From Bifidobacterium pongonis (GTDB lineage Bacteria; Actinomycetota; Actinomycetes; Actinomycetales; Bifidobacteriaceae): a DNA stretch of 64,000 nt. Under the pieces are notes generated by a model, which made no database searches, was not told the origin of the DNA, and saw nothing but the letters and a program-made list of their open reading frames with translations. Where the stretch lies: NCBI RefSeq assembly GCF_019331805.1, contig NZ_JAHBBE010000007.1, positions 1 through 64,000 of the forward strand, in the 5' to 3' direction. Position 1 is the first letter of the stretch. Every line of letters begins with the position of its first letter. Positions 8,543 to 19,076 of the stretch are shown here, one piece after another. Made by a program: the position numbers and the translations under genes.

Positions 8543-11500
8543 GTGCTGGATGTCAACGCATTTGACAAGCTGAAGATCGGCCTGGCCACCGCGGACGATA
8601 TTCGCGGCTGGAGCCACGGCGAGGTCAAGAAGCCTGAAACCATCAATTACCGTACCCTCAAGCCCGAGAAGGACGGTCTGTTCGGCGAACAGATCTTCGG
8701 TCCGACCCGCGACTGGGAGTGCGCCTGCGGCAAGTACAAGCGCGTGCGCTTCAAGGGCATCGTGTGCGAACGATGCGGCGTCGAAGTCACCAAGAGCCGT
8801 GTGCGCCGTGAGCGCATGGGCCACATCGAGCTCGCCGCTCCGGTGACCCACATCTGGTTCTTCAAGGGTGTGCCGTCCCGTTTGGGCTACATGCTCAACG
8901 TGACCCCGAAGGACCTGGAGAAGGTCATCTACTTCGCCTCCTACATGGTCACCGCCGTCAACGAGGAGCAGCGTCACCAGGACCTGCCCGACCTGCAGGA
9001 CGAGTTCGACCATGAGGTCGCGAACCTCGAAAAGCGTCGCAACAACGAGATCGAGGAGCGTGCCAAGAAGGTCGAATCCGATCTGGCCGAACTCGAAGCC
9101 ATCGGCGAAGCCAAGGGCCCGGCAAGGACCAAGCTGCGCAACTCCGCCGAACGCGAAATGGCGGCCATCCGCCAGCGTTACGACGAGCAGATCGCCCGTC
9201 TGAACGCCGTGTTCGACAAGTTCAAGAAGCTCAAGCCCGGCGACATCATCGATGACGTGGACCTGTGGCGCGAAATGCAGGACCGTTACGAGGATTACTT
9301 CGAAGGTTCCATGGGTGCGGAAGCCGTGAAGAAGCGTCTGCAGTCCCTCGACCTCGAAGCGATCGCCGCGCAGCTCAAGGAGGAGATCAAGGACGCCTCC
9401 GAGCAGAAGAAGACCAAGGCGCTCAAGCGTCTCAAGGTCGTCAACGCCTTCCTGACCACCGGCAACAAGCCGGAGGCCATGGTGCTCGACGTGATCCCGG
9501 TCATCCCGCCGGATCTGCGCCCGATGGTCCAGCTCGACGGCGGCCGTTTCGCCACCTCCGATCTGAACGATCTGTACCGCCGCGTGATCAACCGTAACAA
9601 CCGTCTGAAGCGACTCATCGAGCTCGGCGCCCCGGAGATCATGCTCAACAACGAGAAGCGCATGCTGCAGGAAGCCGTCGACTCCCTGTTCGACAACGGC
9701 CGTCGCGGCCGTCCGGTCACCGGCGCCTCCAACCGCCCGCTGAAGTCCCTGAGCGACATGCTCAAGGGTAAGCAGGGCCGCTTCCGTCAGAACCTGCTGG
9801 GTAAGCGTGTGGATTACTCCGGCCGTTCCGTGATCGTCGTCGGTCCGGAACTGCGCATGCACCAGTGCGGTCTGCCGAAGCCGATGGCTCTGGAGCTGTT
9901 CAAGCCGTTCGTCATCAAGCGTCTCGTGGATCAGGGCTTCGCCCAGAACATGAAGAGCGCCAAGCGTCTCGTGGACCGCGGCGATTCCGCGGTGTGGGGC
10001 GTGCTCGAGGAAGTCATCTCCGAGCATCCCGTGCTCCTGAACCGTGCACCTACGCTGCACCGTCTGGGCATCCAGGCCTTCGAACCGATCCTGGTCGAAG
10101 GCAAGGCCATCCACCTGCCGCCGCTGGCCTGCGCCGCCTTCAACGCCGACTTCGATGGTGATCAGATGGCAGTCCACCTGCCGCTGAGCGCCGAAGCCCA
10201 GGCCGAAGCCCGTTCGCTGATGATGGCATCCGACAACATCCTGAAGCCGGCCGACGGCCACACCGTGACCATGCCGTCCCAGGATATGATCCTCGGTCTG
10301 TACTACCTGTCCACCGTGATGGACGGCGCCAAGGGTCAGGGCCGCGTGTTCTCCTCGCTGGCCGAAGCCGAAATGGCGCTCGACCTGCACGAGATCGACA
10401 TGCAGGCCGAAGTGCTGATCCGTATGCCCGCCGACTTCGTGCTGCCGGAAGGCTGGGAGCCGCGCGAGATCAAGGTCGTCGACAAGGACGGCCATGACGA
10501 TCTCGAAACCGTCAAGGAAGAGCGCTTCCACGACGGCACCACGCTGTTCGCCACCTCCTATGGCCGCGTGCTGTTCAACGAGACCCTGCCGGTCGACTAC
10601 CCGTTCGTGAACGTGCCGGTCGGCAAGAAGCAGCTGTCCAAGATCGTCGACGACATCGCGACGCGCTACACCACCGCCCAGGTCGCGGCATCCCTGGATG
10701 CCCTGAAGGACATGGGCTTCACCCGCGCACCGTGGTCCGGCGTCTCCTTCGCCTTCTCCGACGTTATCGAACCGCCGGAGCGCGAGGAGTACATCGCCAA
10801 GTACGAGGACGAGGCCGCACAGGTCAACGAGAACTTCGAAATGGGTCTGATGACCGAGGAGGAGCGCCGCAACGAGCTCATCAAGCTCTGGACCGAGTGC
10901 ACCGCCGAAGTTTCGAAGGCCGTCGAGAAGCACTTCGACGCCAAGAACAACCTCGCCATCATCGTGCAGTCCGGTGCACGAGGAAACATGATGCAGATCA
11001 ACCAGATCGCAGGTATGCGAGGCCTCGTGGCGAACCCGAAGGGCGAGATCATCCCCCGTCCTGTGAAGTCCAACTACCGCGACGGCCTGTCCGTGCTGGA
11101 GTACTTCATCTCCCAGCACGGTGCACGTAAGGGTCTGGCCGATACCGCACTGCGTACCGCAGAATCCGGTTACCTCACCCGTCGTCTGGTGGACGTCTCC
11201 CAGGATGTCATCGTGCGCGAAGAGGATTGCGGCACCAAGGCCGGCATCGACGTGCAGGTCGCCGAGCGCAACGCGAACGGCGAACTCGTGCTCGTCAAGA
11301 ACGCCGACGGTGGCCCGTACTCCCGTCTGCTCGCGGCCGACGTCATCGACCCGGCCGACGGCGAGACCGTGCTGTACAAGCGCAACGACGCCCTGTCCAT
11401 GGACGTGCTCAACGACCTGGTCGCGCACGGCGTGGAATACGTCAAGTGCCGTTCCGTGCTGTCCTGCGAGTCCAAGCGTGGCGTGTGCGCCAAGTGCTAC

Positions 11501-12589
11501 GGCTGGTCCATGGCCACCAACAAGCTCGTCGACGTCGGCGAGACCGTTGGTATCGTGGCCGCCCAGTCCATCGGCGAGCCTGGTACCCAGCTGACGCTGC
11601 GTTCCTTCCACTCCGGTGGCGTCGCTTCGGCTTCCGATATCACCCAGGGTCTTCCGCGTGTTACCGAGTTGTTCGAGGCTCGTACCCCGAAGGGCGAATC
11701 CCCGATCACCGAGTTCGCCGGCACGATCAAGATCACGGACACCGACCGTGGCCGCCAGATCATCCTCACCCCGGACTCCGATTCCGGCGCTCCGACCGAG
11801 GATGGCGCGATCAAGCCGATCGTCTACTCCGTGTCCCGCCGCGTGAAGGCGCTGGTGCAGGACGGCGAGCATGTCGAGACCGGCACCCAGCTGATCGAAG
11901 GCTCCGTCGACCCGAAGAAGATCCTGCGCATCATCGGCAAGCGTGCCGCCCAGATGAACATCGTGGAGGAAGTGCACAACGTGTACCGCTCCCAGGGTGT
12001 GGATATCCACGACAAGCACATCGAGGTCATCGTGCACCAGATGAGCCGCCGCATCACCGTGGTCGACTCCGGCGAAACCGATCTGCTGCCCGGCGAGCTC
12101 GTCGACCAGCAGCGCTTCCGCGAGGTCAACAAGGCCGCCGTGAAGGCTGGCAAGAAGCCGGCTTCCGGTCGTCCGGAGCTCATGGGCATCACCAAGGCTT
12201 CGCTGGCCACCGATTCCTGGCTGTCCGCAGCCTCCTTCCAGGAGACCACCCGCGTGCTCACCGATGCCGCCTTGAACGAGAAGGTCGATGACCTTAAGGG
12301 CCTCAAGGAGAACGTCATCATCGGTAAGCTCATCCCGGCCGGCACCGGTCTGGCCCGCTACCGCAACGCGGTGGTGGAGCCCGACAAGGCCATCCGCGAC
12401 ACCATCTACCCGAACTTCGGTCTGGGTGGCGACATGGGTGAAGGCGTCGACTTCGGCGAGAGCGACATGTCCGATGTGGACTTCTCCAACATCGACTTCG
12501 GCGATCTCAAGCTCGGCGAGGACTTCAACCCGGATGATTTCCTGAACGACGAGGGTGACCTCGGCGACTTCGGCGGGGAAACCGTCTGA
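8543..12589 (+). CDS. rpoC: DNA-directed RNA polymerase beta' subunit
   Basis: This 1,348-residue beta' subunit has the N-terminal zinc-binding site CACG...CERCG (about residues 60-80), the lid/rudder region, the catalytic [16 protein letters not shown] (about 533-548) that holds the three Mg-binding aspartates, the second zinc site ([14 protein letters not shown]) and a C-terminal acidic tail ([20 protein letters not shown]). The start is GTG at 8543, with a TAAGGA Shine-Dalgarno sequence 7 bp upstream. It is co-transcribed with rpoB and followed by a strong terminator and by palindrome array 1. Confidence 0.98.
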   Translation: MLDVNAFDKLKIGLATADDIRGWSHGEVKKPETINYRTLKPEKDGLFGEQIFGPTRDWECACGKYKRVRFKGIVCERCGVEVTKSRVRRERMGHIELAAPVTHIWFFKGVPSRLGYMLNVTPKDLEKVIYFASYMVTAVNEEQRHQDLPDLQDEFDHEVANLEKRRNNEIEERAKKVESDLAELEAIGEAKGPARTKLRNSAEREMAAIRQRYDEQIARLNAVFDKFKKLKPGDIIDDVDLWREMQDRYEDYFEGSMGAEAVKKRLQSLDLEAIAAQLKEEIKDASEQKKTKALKRLKVVNAFLTTGNKPEAMVLDVIPVIPPDLRPMVQLDGGRFATSDLNDLYRRVINRNNRLKRLIELGAPEIMLNNEKRMLQEAVDSLFDNGRRGRPVTGASNRPLKSLSDMLKGKQGRFRQNLLGKRVDYSGRSVIVVGPELRMHQCGLPKPMALELFKPFVIKRLVDQGFAQNMKSAKRLVDRGDSAVWGVLEEVISEHPVLLNRAPTLHRLGIQAFEPILVEGKAIHLPPLACAAFNADFDGDQMAVHLPLSAEAQAEARSLMMASDNILKPADGHTVTMPSQDMILGLYYLSTVMDGAKGQGRVFSSLAEAEMALDLHEIDMQAEVLIRMPADFVLPEGWEPREIKVVDKDGHDDLETVKEERFHDGTTLFATSYGRVLFNETLPVDYPFVNVPVGKKQLSKIVDDIATRYTTAQVAASLDALKDMGFTRAPWSGVSFAFSDVIEPPEREEYIAKYEDEAAQVNENFEMGLMTEEERRNELIKLWTECTAEVSKAVEKHFDAKNNLAIIVQSGARGNMMQINQIAGMRGLVANPKGEIIPRPVKSNYRDGLSVLEYFISQHGARKGLADTALRTAESGYLTRRLVDVSQDVIVREEDCGTKAGIDVQVAERNANGELVLVKNADGGPYSRLLAADVIDPADGETVLYKRNDALSMDVLNDLVAHGVEYVKCRSVLSCESKRGVCAKCYGWSMATNKLVDVGETVGIVAAQSIGEPGTQLTLRSFHSGGVASASDITQGLPRVTELFEARTPKGESPITEFAGTIKITDTDRGRQIILTPDSDSGAPTEDGAIKPIVYSVSRRVKALVQDGEHVETGTQLIEGSVDPKKILRIIGKRAAQMNIVEEVHNVYRSQGVDIHDKHIEVIVHQMSRRITVVDSGETDLLPGELVDQQRFREVNKAAVKAGKKPASGRPELMGITKASLATDSWLSAASFQETTRVLTDAALNEKVDDLKGLKENVIIGKLIPAGTGLARYRNAVVEPDKAIRDTIYPNFGLGGDMGEGVDFGESDMSDVDFSNIDFGDLKLGEDFNPDDFLNDEGDLGDFGGETV

Positions 12590-12673
12590 GACGTGTGAGT
12601 GGCTCGGAGCTCTGATACCGAGCAGTGGTTCCGCGGTTTGCCAGGTTAGGCAGGCCGCGGGGCCTTACATGGG

Positions 12674-12714
12674 GCGGCCCGGAACCGGCGACGGTTTCGG
12701 GCCGCTTCTGTTTT
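12674..12714 (+). terminator. Rho-independent terminator of rpoBC
   Basis: A 13-bp GC-rich stem (GCGGCCCGGAACC / GGTTTCGGGCCGC, one mismatch) with a 6-nt loop is followed by TTCTGTTTT. It lies 85 bp after the rpoC stop. Confidence 0.8.
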
Positions 12715-12756
12715 CGGCCTTGGGCAGGTTCGGCTTGGTTTTGCTTGGTTTTGCCT

Positions 12757-13586
12757 GGTTTTGTCTGAAAGTGGTGACGGGGGTGCTGGTGTCTTGTTAC
12801 CGTTTTCGGACAAATTTGGCTTGGTTTTGTCTGAAACCGGTAGCGGGGTGCTGGTGTCCTGCTACCGTTTTCGGACAGTTTGGCCTGTTTCTGTCTGAAA
12901 CCGGTAATGGGGGGCCTGGTACCGTTTTCGGACGAATTTGGCTTGGTTTTGTCTGAAACCGGTAAGGGGGATGCTGGGTGTCTCGTTACCGTTTTCGGAC
13001 AGTTTTGCCCTGATTCTGTCTGAAAACGGTAGTGGGGATGCTGGAGTCTCGTTGCTGTTTTCGGACAAATTTGCCCTGATTCTGTCTGAAACCGGTAGCG
13101 GGGGTTTGGGGTGTCTTGTTACCGTTTTCGGACAGTTTGGCCCTGTTTCTGTCTGAAAACGGTAATGGAGGTGTTGGGTGTTTCGTTACCGTTTTCGGAC
13201 AGTTTGGCCCTGATTCTGTCTGAAAACGGTAATGGGGTGTTGGGTGTCCTGTTACCGTTTTCGGACAGTTTGGCCCTGTTTCTGTCTGAAAACGGTAGTG
13301 GGGGTGTCCTGTTACCGTTTTCGGACAGTTTTGCCCTGATTCTGTCTGAAAACGGTAGTGGGGGGTGGTGTCCTGCTACCGTTTTCGGACAAATTTGCCC
13401 TGATTCTGTCTGAAAACGGTAATGGGGGTGTTGGGCGTCTCGTTACCGTTTTCGGACAGATTTGGCTTGATTCTGTCTGAAACCGGTAGCGGGGGTTTGG
13501 GGTGTCCTGTTACCGTTTTCGGACAGTTTGGCCCTGTTTCTGTCTGAAAACGGTAGCGGGGGCTTGGGTGTTGCTGTTTTCGGATG
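12757..13586. repeat. Palindrome array 1: 12 complete family A units
   Basis: This fills the convergent gap between rpoC and the transglutaminase-like gene. Complete units start near 12797, 12862, 12919, 12986, 13051, 13119, 13186, 13252, 13311, 13375, 13443 and 13510, a period of 57-68 bp. Each unit has a left arm TTACCGTTTTCGGACA, a core of about 12-14 bp (GTTTGGCCCTGTTTC type) and a right arm TGTCTGAAAACGGTA or TGTCTGAAACCGGTA. The spacers are G-rich (GGGGGTGTTGGGTGTC type). The array opens with a lone right arm (12761-12779) and closes with a lone left arm (13571-13586). There is no T-run after the stems, so these are not ordinary terminators. No gene is seen here. Confidence 0.92.
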
Positions 13587-13606
13587 ATTGGGTTGGCTGT
13601 TGCGCG

Positions 13607-16396
13607 TTATGCGCCGGTACGATGGCGGCGGGCGCCGATCGGTATGAACGGTATGAGCCATCGGATACGGCGTGGCAATGATGCCAGCAGACATGCGCGT
13701 ACGCGGTCGACGTCACGCCAATACGGTTGCACCGTCTCCATGCTGACCTGTTCGCCGGAGAATGCCGCATGATCGGCCTGTTCGGCCAACGATCGGATGA
13801 CGTTCGCATGATCGGGGAACCTATCGCATAGTCGCGCCGCTTGCATACGTCTCGTGGCGCACGGGACCGGACTAAGCAGTCCGCCGTACCGTGCGAGATC
13901 GGAAAGCGACCGCCATCCGGCAATCAGACGATCCCGCGGCGTACCACGGTTCCTGACCATGCGCAGCCGCAGCCTGGCATGGAGGAACAGCATTGCGGCA
14001 ACGATGATGAGCAGCCAGATCGGGCTGAGCCAGAGCATTACGATTCCCGCTATTCGCAGAGCCGATCGCCAGGATCGTTCGTCTTCGTCGCTGCGCTCAT
14101 CAACACCGGACGTTGGAGCGCCGCCTGGTCGAGGCGGTTCCTCCCGCGGCGGTTCGGTGAGCGGTCCCGGAGGCTGCCGTGCGGAACGATCGGCATTGGA
14201 TGGCGAACCGATGTTCGTATCGTCGGCGGTTTTCGTTTCCGGCGGTGTGGGAAAGAACGCCACCCAACCAAGCTTCTCGAACTCGATTTCCGTCCAAGCT
14301 TCGACATCATTACCGGTGAATTCGGTCACCGGTTGGCCGTCCACGTGCGCCGACCGCGCGGCCGATATCGTCCCATCGCCGCCTTTGGGAACGAACCCGA
14401 GCACCACACGGCTGTTCAGTCCAAGCTCCTGCGCCATCAACGCCATCGCCGAAGCGTACTGTTCCGAATCGCCCACCATGCCTTCGCCGGACAATAGCGC
14501 CGCAATACGATGACTGCCGTGACCGGCGAGGGAAGAATGTTCGCCGGGCGAACCATGCGAGAACCAGCCTTCGGAACTCAGCCATGCGGCCAAAGCCTGC
14601 GCGGTTGCGCCGCCCGTTTCCTGACCGCCCGCGATGGCCGCGGCCAGCGTGCCGACCTTGCCGGGAACGTCCGGAGACGCCGCCGATGCCGACGCTGGTG
14701 TGACGGCTTTCGCCGAGGCGATTACGGTATCGGAAGGTGCGGCGGTCAGCCGGCCGGTGACGGTATAGGTCAGCCGGTCGGGCATACCTGCCGGGTACAC
14801 CGCCGAATTCGTGTCGGCATTGTAGAACACGCCGTAATCGGCGTTGGTGTTGGAACCTGTGCTGGTATTGGAATCGATGTTGGAGGCCGTGTTGGTCCCG
14901 GCAATGTTGCCATGTACCGTTGCGGAACGCGGAATGCCCGCGATCGGCAGCCAGTTGGAACCGGCAAGCGCCTTATCGACGGTGAACGTGATACTGCGCT
15001 CGCCGTCGCGCGGCCTGCCGTCGCCGGCGGCCAAACCGCGATAGGTGACGGGTGCGCCGCCATCCGTGCAACCGGCGATATTCCACACGTTGCCGTCGAA
15101 ACAGGTCATCACCGCCATACGCACCGGTGTGCCGGTGGGCAACCCCCGGGCCGTGAGCACGGTATCGTCGCGATGGTTCTTGACATACGAGCGCATTGTG
15201 GACAACGGGCTGGTATGGTCGCGCAGCATGATGGGCGGCTCGTAATAATCGCGCAAAGCGAAGCGATGCCGTGACGAAACGGTGCACGCGCACCATCCCG
15301 CGTTGACGGCCAGGGCGAGCACCAGAACCGCCGACAGGCAACGGCGAGGATTCCATCGAAGGCCACGAATCGAAAACCAAGGGAACAGAACCGTCAACGC
15401 CATGGCTCCGACGATCGCGTTATGCCAACCTTCCACGGTTCCCAGCAGTGCGGAGACTGCGAAGGTGAGGAGTACGGGTGGGATGGTGAGCAGGGGAGCG
15501 GATGGCGGGAAGTCGGGCGGGGAGGCCGTGCCCTGCGCGGTGACGTTCCGTCTGGCGGTGACGTTCCATCTGGCGGCAGCTGGCTTTTCGGTTGGACTGG
15601 TGGCGGCTGGCTCGGTGTGAGATTGTTTGGTGCCTGTTCGTTCATCGCTAGGTGAACGATGTGCGGCTACGGGTAACGTGGCCGGCAGAACCGCTTGGGA
15701 AGTGAGGAACGCGCACCACAAGGCAAGAGTCCATACGGCCAGCAGCGCCGTGGAATCCGCGCCGATTGGAACCGCCGCCGAAATCAAATACTTGAACGAG
15801 GCGAGGGAACGGTTCCAACCTTGGATGACGGTTCCGACGGATGGTATGACTGCCGATCCGGCGACCATTATGGGACCGGCAGCAAGCTGACCGATCGCCG
15901 TCAGCAGGAAGGCGACCATTCTTCTGCGGCGCGGCCATACGATATGGGCGGTCAGGGAAGCCGCGCAACCATACAGGGCTGCGACTGCAGTGGTTTTCGC
16001 CCATGCTGGAACATCGCCGTACACGCCGATGAGATTGGCGCAGGCCAGCATGGTCACGACGATCACGCGACTCTGATCGGCGAGTAGCCGGGCATAAGCC
16101 GGGGAGATGAGATGGCTGAGACGCTCGAGATGCTTGGAATGTGCAGGGTCTTTCGAATCGGAGCCGCTTGGAACGTGATTGCTTGGAACAGGACTGTTTG
16201 AATCGGAAGCGTTTGTGGTGAGGCCGTTCAACCGGATTGTGAGGGGAAACGCGGTGGAGGCTGCCGAACCGAAAGCTGCCGAACCGAGAGCTACCGAACC
16301 GGAGTCCGGCGAAACGGTTCGGTCGGGCGTGACACTCCGGTCCATGGGAATGCGGCTCGACCGCCAGCGCGAGAAAGAAAACCAGCGCATACGCAT
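13607..16396 (-). CDS. Membrane transglutaminase-fold protein (TgpA/DUF3488 type), catalytic triad missing
   Basis: The 929-residue protein has several N-terminal transmembrane helices, a large extracytoplasmic domain with a transglutaminase-like core (about residues 600-720), a Pro-rich linker and one late transmembrane helix (IAGIVMLWLSPIWLLIIVAAML). At the position of the catalytic Cys it has Ser644 (VGDSEQYASAMALMAQELG), at the His position Glu699 (GNDVEAWTEIEF) and at the Asp position Phe715 (GWVAFFPTPP). The fold is clear but the enzyme looks dead. The ATG at 16396 overlaps the TGA of the DUF58 gene by one base, so translation is coupled. It is the last gene of the PFNA-type cluster (often called tgm); its role with MoxR and DUF58 partners is unknown, perhaps peptide or peptidoglycan binding. 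Confidence 0.85.
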   Translation of the reverse strand: MRMRWFSFSRWRSSRIPMDRSVTPDRTVSPDSGSVALGSAAFGSAASTAFPLTIRLNGLTTNASDSNSPVPSNHVPSGSDSKDPAHSKHLERLSHLISPAYARLLADQSRVIVVTMLACANLIGVYGDVPAWAKTTAVAALYGCAASLTAHIVWPRRRRMVAFLLTAIGQLAAGPIMVAGSAVIPSVGTVIQGWNRSLASFKYLISAAVPIGADSTALLAVWTLALWCAFLTSQAVLPATLPVAAHRSPSDERTGTKQSHTEPAATSPTEKPAAARWNVTARRNVTAQGTASPPDFPPSAPLLTIPPVLLTFAVSALLGTVEGWHNAIVGAMALTVLFPWFSIRGLRWNPRRCLSAVLVLALAVNAGWCACTVSSRHRFALRDYYEPPIMLRDHTSPLSTMRSYVKNHRDDTVLTARGLPTGTPVRMAVMTCFDGNVWNIAGCTDGGAPVTYRGLAAGDGRPRDGERSITFTVDKALAGSNWLPIAGIPRSATVHGNIAGTNTASNIDSNTSTGSNTNADYGVFYNADTNSAVYPAGMPDRLTYTVTGRLTAAPSDTVIASAKAVTPASASAASPDVPGKVGTLAAAIAGGQETGGATAQALAAWLSSEGWFSHGSPGEHSSLAGHGSHRIAALLSGEGMVGDSEQYASAMALMAQELGLNSRVVLGFVPKGGDGTISAARSAHVDGQPVTEFTGNDVEAWTEIEFEKLGWVAFFPTPPETKTADDTNIGSPSNADRSARQPPGPLTEPPREEPPRPGGAPTSGVDERSDEDERSWRSALRIAGIVMLWLSPIWLLIIVAAMLFLHARLRLRMVRNRGTPRDRLIAGWRSLSDLARYGGLLSPVPCATRRMQAARLCDRFPDHANVIRSLAEQADHAAFSGEQVSMETVQPYWRDVDRVRACLLASLPRRIRWLIPFIPIGARRHRTGA

Positions 16397-17808
16397 CACG
16401 CCACCGCCTTCCAGAGGCTGCGAAGCCCGTCGAGATCGCCGACGGTGAGCAGCATGACCATGCCATGGGTTTCCATCGAAGCCGCAGCGCCCCGTTCCAC
16501 CCTGACGATAATGCTCATAACGGCATCCGAAGCTTCTGAAGAGGCCGCGCATCGGCGGCGCAACGCCACGGCATCATGGCGCGACCCCACCACATGGCAA
16601 TGCAGAGAAATATTCCGTGGCAAGCCATGAGGAACGGCATTCCGCCTGTGCTGCGGTATTTGGACGTCAACCGGCGTGATACCACTGCACAAGTCAAGGA
16701 ATGGGGTAATGGCGCTCGCCGACATGACGTCGGAACGAACGTCGGGACGAATACCAGGACGAATATCGGGACGAATACTGGAACGGTCGTCGGGACAAAG
16801 CTCGGGATGGACTTCGGCAAACACCATGCGATGCCGTCGCACGCAGTGCACGCCGATTGATGCGAATACGGATACGGCGAGCTCGAATTCCTCCAAGTCC
16901 GAGAAATCGGAAATCGAAGGTACGAAATGCACCATGGGCACGGCCTGAACCGTCGACTCGTAACGACGGACCATCAGATTCCCGCTTCTTGCGGAAGTCA
17001 ACCAGTGCACGCCGCGCAAATCATCGCCGGGAACATAAGGGCGCAACCCATGGAAATCGAAATCATCATCCACGACGGCACCCGAAACGCAACCGTCCGG
17101 ATCGCGCACCGAGCCGATAGGGGCGAACGGCAACCGCACGATACGCGGATGGACATGCACGATGGCACTATGCGAAGCCTCGCGCTCATAATAGAGGAAG
17201 CCAAACGGGTCGCCGTGGCGTATCGATGCCGGGCCGACGACGAAGCATGACCGGGGTGGCGTGTGCAACGTGATGTCGATTCGGTCGCCCCGCTTCGGCA
17301 ACGGTACCGGCAGCGGAATCCGTTGCAAGGCGCCGCGGACGGGCAGCGTCATCTCAAGAGAACCCCAGGGCGTGCCGGTCGGTGCACGCAATACCAGCCG
17401 GAAATCGACATCCTCACCCATGGTCACGCGAGACGTGTCGATTTCCAGATCGGCATCCACACCGACCCGTTGCAACGCGAACATCGCACACAGGCCCATG
17501 ATGACCGGACTTGCCACGGCGAACAGCAGGAACTCATGCCAGCCGGTCGCCAAAAACACCGGCAGCGATACCGCTCCGCAGGCGAGCAGCCCCCAGCCTC
17601 GCGACGTGACATGCAGACGCTTTGGATACCAATGGAGCAGGGCCCGCAGGGCGGCGGCTGCGTGATCGACCACGCGCTCGCATGATCGGAATCGCGAAGA
17701 GCGCAATCGCCGCCAAACCGTTAAGAGCCGTGCCGTTGAGAGCCGTGCCGTTGACGGGAAAGCGGGAAATACGGTACGTACATGATGAACAATGGCGGGC
17801 GGCATCAT
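16396..17808 (-). CDS. DUF58-domain protein of the MoxR cluster
   Basis: This 470-residue protein has two closely spaced hydrophobic helices near residues 70-115 (LLACGAVSLPVFLATG; LLFAVASPVIMGLCAMFAL) and then a cytoplasmic or vWA-like part. The DUF58 signature is clear: DFDFHGLRPYVPGDDLRGVH, then W-L-T-SARSGNLMVRRYE. DUF58 proteins are standard partners of MoxR AAA+ ATPases and are thought to act with them as chaperone systems. The ATG at 17808 overlaps the MoxR stop (ATGA). A low-complexity insert of Arg/Pro/Asp/Ile repeats (SIRPDIRPGIRPDVRSDV, about residue 345) comes from a short tandem DNA repeat near 16740-16800. Confidence 0.88.
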   Translation of the reverse strand: MMPPAIVHHVRTVFPAFPSTARLSTARLLTVWRRLRSSRFRSCERVVDHAAAALRALLHWYPKRLHVTSRGWGLLACGAVSLPVFLATGWHEFLLFAVASPVIMGLCAMFALQRVGVDADLEIDTSRVTMGEDVDFRLVLRAPTGTPWGSLEMTLPVRGALQRIPLPVPLPKRGDRIDITLHTPPRSCFVVGPASIRHGDPFGFLYYEREASHSAIVHVHPRIVRLPFAPIGSVRDPDGCVSGAVVDDDFDFHGLRPYVPGDDLRGVHWLTSARSGNLMVRRYESTVQAVPMVHFVPSISDFSDLEEFELAVSVFASIGVHCVRRHRMVFAEVHPELCPDDRSSIRPDIRPGIRPDVRSDVMSASAITPFLDLCSGITPVDVQIPQHRRNAVPHGLPRNISLHCHVVGSRHDAVALRRRCAASSEASDAVMSIIVRVERGAAASMETHGMVMLLTVGDLDGLRSLWKAVA

Positions 17809-19076
17809 GGCAGATTCCCCTCACGGCCAATGAACGGTACGGGAACATGCTCGACGATCCGTTGAACGACATCCTGCTGCGTCACGCCGACGAACGTCGC
17901 ATCATCGGTGAGCGCGAGACGATGCGCAAGCACGGGGATCGCGAACTCCATGACATCATCCGGCAGCGCATACCCGCGCCCATCGGCGGCCGCGGCGACG
18001 CGCGCGCAACGCAGCAACGCCAACGCGCCACGCATGGACGCGCCGGCCCGCACCTGTTCGTCACGCCGTGTCTCCTCAACCAGCCGGATGATGTATTCGA
18101 GCAACCCGTCATCCACATGAATCCCGTTCGCCACGGAACGCATCGCGGCAACCTGCGGCGGTGTCATCACCGCGATGTTCCGCGGCTTTCCGCCGGTATC
18201 GCCATGATTTCCGGCCTGTGATGCGGGAGCGGATGATTCGGGCGCATCCGGCCGGTCGGCGCGACGAAGAATCTCCACTGAGGAATCCCTATTCGGATGC
18301 CCCAGCGAGACTCGCATCATGAACCGGTCCATCTGCGCCTCCGGCAGTGCGTAAGTGCCAAGGTGGCCGGTCGGATTCTGCGTGGCGATCACCATGAACG
18401 GGTTGGGCACATCATGAGTGGTGCCATCGATGGTGACATGGCCTTCCTCCATCACCTCCAACAGGGCCGACTGCGTCTTCGGCGACGCGCGGTTGATTTC
18501 GTCGCCCAACACGAGGGAAGCGAATACCGGGCCTTTGCGCAGCGAGAACACACCATGCCGCTGGTCGAACAGGACGGCTCCCACAACATCGGAAGGCAGC
18601 AGATCCGGCGTGAATTGGATGCGGCCGAAATCCGCGTCGATGGCCCGCGCCACGGCCCTGGCCAGCCGGGTTTTACCGGTGCCGGGCTCATCCTCCAACA
18701 GCACATGCCCGCCGGCGAACAATGCGACAAGCAGGCGGCGGACCGCCTCGGGTTTGCCGATGATCTCGGAGGAGACGCATGCCGAAGCCTCGGCGAATCC
18801 ATGCCGGAACATGGCGATATCGGCGGACGATGGCGGCTGCGCGGAATCATCGTTGGACGGACGTGCGATGCCGGATACGCGCGTCGCATCGGATACGCGC
18901 GTCGCGTCGGAAACATGCGGCATGTTGGAAACGCGTGTGGCATCGGAAACATGCGTCATATCGGGAATTTGCGTCGCATTGGAGATAGACGGCATGTTGG
19001 AAACATGCGTCGCGTCGGAAATATGCGTGGCATCCGAAACGCAAGTGGCGTCATCGAGGGAAAACAAGGCTGGCAT
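17805..19076 (-). CDS. MoxR-family AAA+ ATPase
   Basis: This 423-residue protein carries a MoxR core (about residues 85-400): Walker A EDEPGTGKTRLARAVA, QFTPDLLPSDVVGAVLFD, Walker B LVLGDEINRASPKTQSALLE, sensor 1 ATQNPTGHLGTYALPEAQ and the arginine-finger region DRFMMRVSLGHP. The start at 19076 (MPALFSLDD) is preferred over ATG 19082 because AGGAG (19087-19083) lies 6 bp upstream of the former and directly abuts the latter. The start lies inside the end of the FN3 gene (26-bp overlap), so the genes are coupled. Residues 9-74 consist of eleven degenerate six-residue repeats (DATHVS type) not normal for MoxR. Likely remodels the DUF58 and transglutaminase-like partners. Confidence 0.9.
   Translation of the reverse strand: MPALFSLDDATCVSDATHISDATHVSNMPSISNATQIPDMTHVSDATRVSNMPHVSDATRVSDATRVSGIARPSNDDSAQPPSSADIAMFRHGFAEASACVSSEIIGKPEAVRRLLVALFAGGHVLLEDEPGTGKTRLARAVARAIDADFGRIQFTPDLLPSDVVGAVLFDQRHGVFSLRKGPVFASLVLGDEINRASPKTQSALLEVMEEGHVTIDGTTHDVPNPFMVIATQNPTGHLGTYALPEAQMDRFMMRVSLGHPNRDSSVEILRRADRPDAPESSAPASQAGNHGDTGGKPRNIAVMTPPQVAAMRSVANGIHVDDGLLEYIIRLVEETRRDEQVRAGASMRGALALLRCARVAAAADGRGYALPDDVMEFAIPVLAHRLALTDDATFVGVTQQDVVQRIVEHVPVPFIGREGNLP
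18855..19052 (-). repeat. In-frame 18-bp minisatellite in the MoxR gene
   Basis: Eleven consecutive 18-bp units encode DATCVS, DATHIS, DATHVS, NMPSIS, NATQIP, DMTHVS, DATRVS, NMPHVS, DATRVS, DATRVS and GIARPS. The unit length is a multiple of three, so gain or loss of copies would change linker length without breaking the frame. The last copies overlap the 3' end of the FN3 gene. Confidence 0.85.

Noticed and set aside
8510-12037. 1,175-codon open frame antisense to rpoC
   Set aside because: Same cause as for rpoB; rpoC is certain on the other strand.
12555-13413. Open frames in array 1 rich in FGQFG / LILSEN repeats
   Set aside because: They follow the palindrome units, change frame between units and lack start signals.
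12757-13586. CRISPR array
   Set aside because: Repeats are imperfect palindromes with G-rich spacers that are similar to each other, and no cas genes are present. CRISPR spacers would be unrelated to each other.
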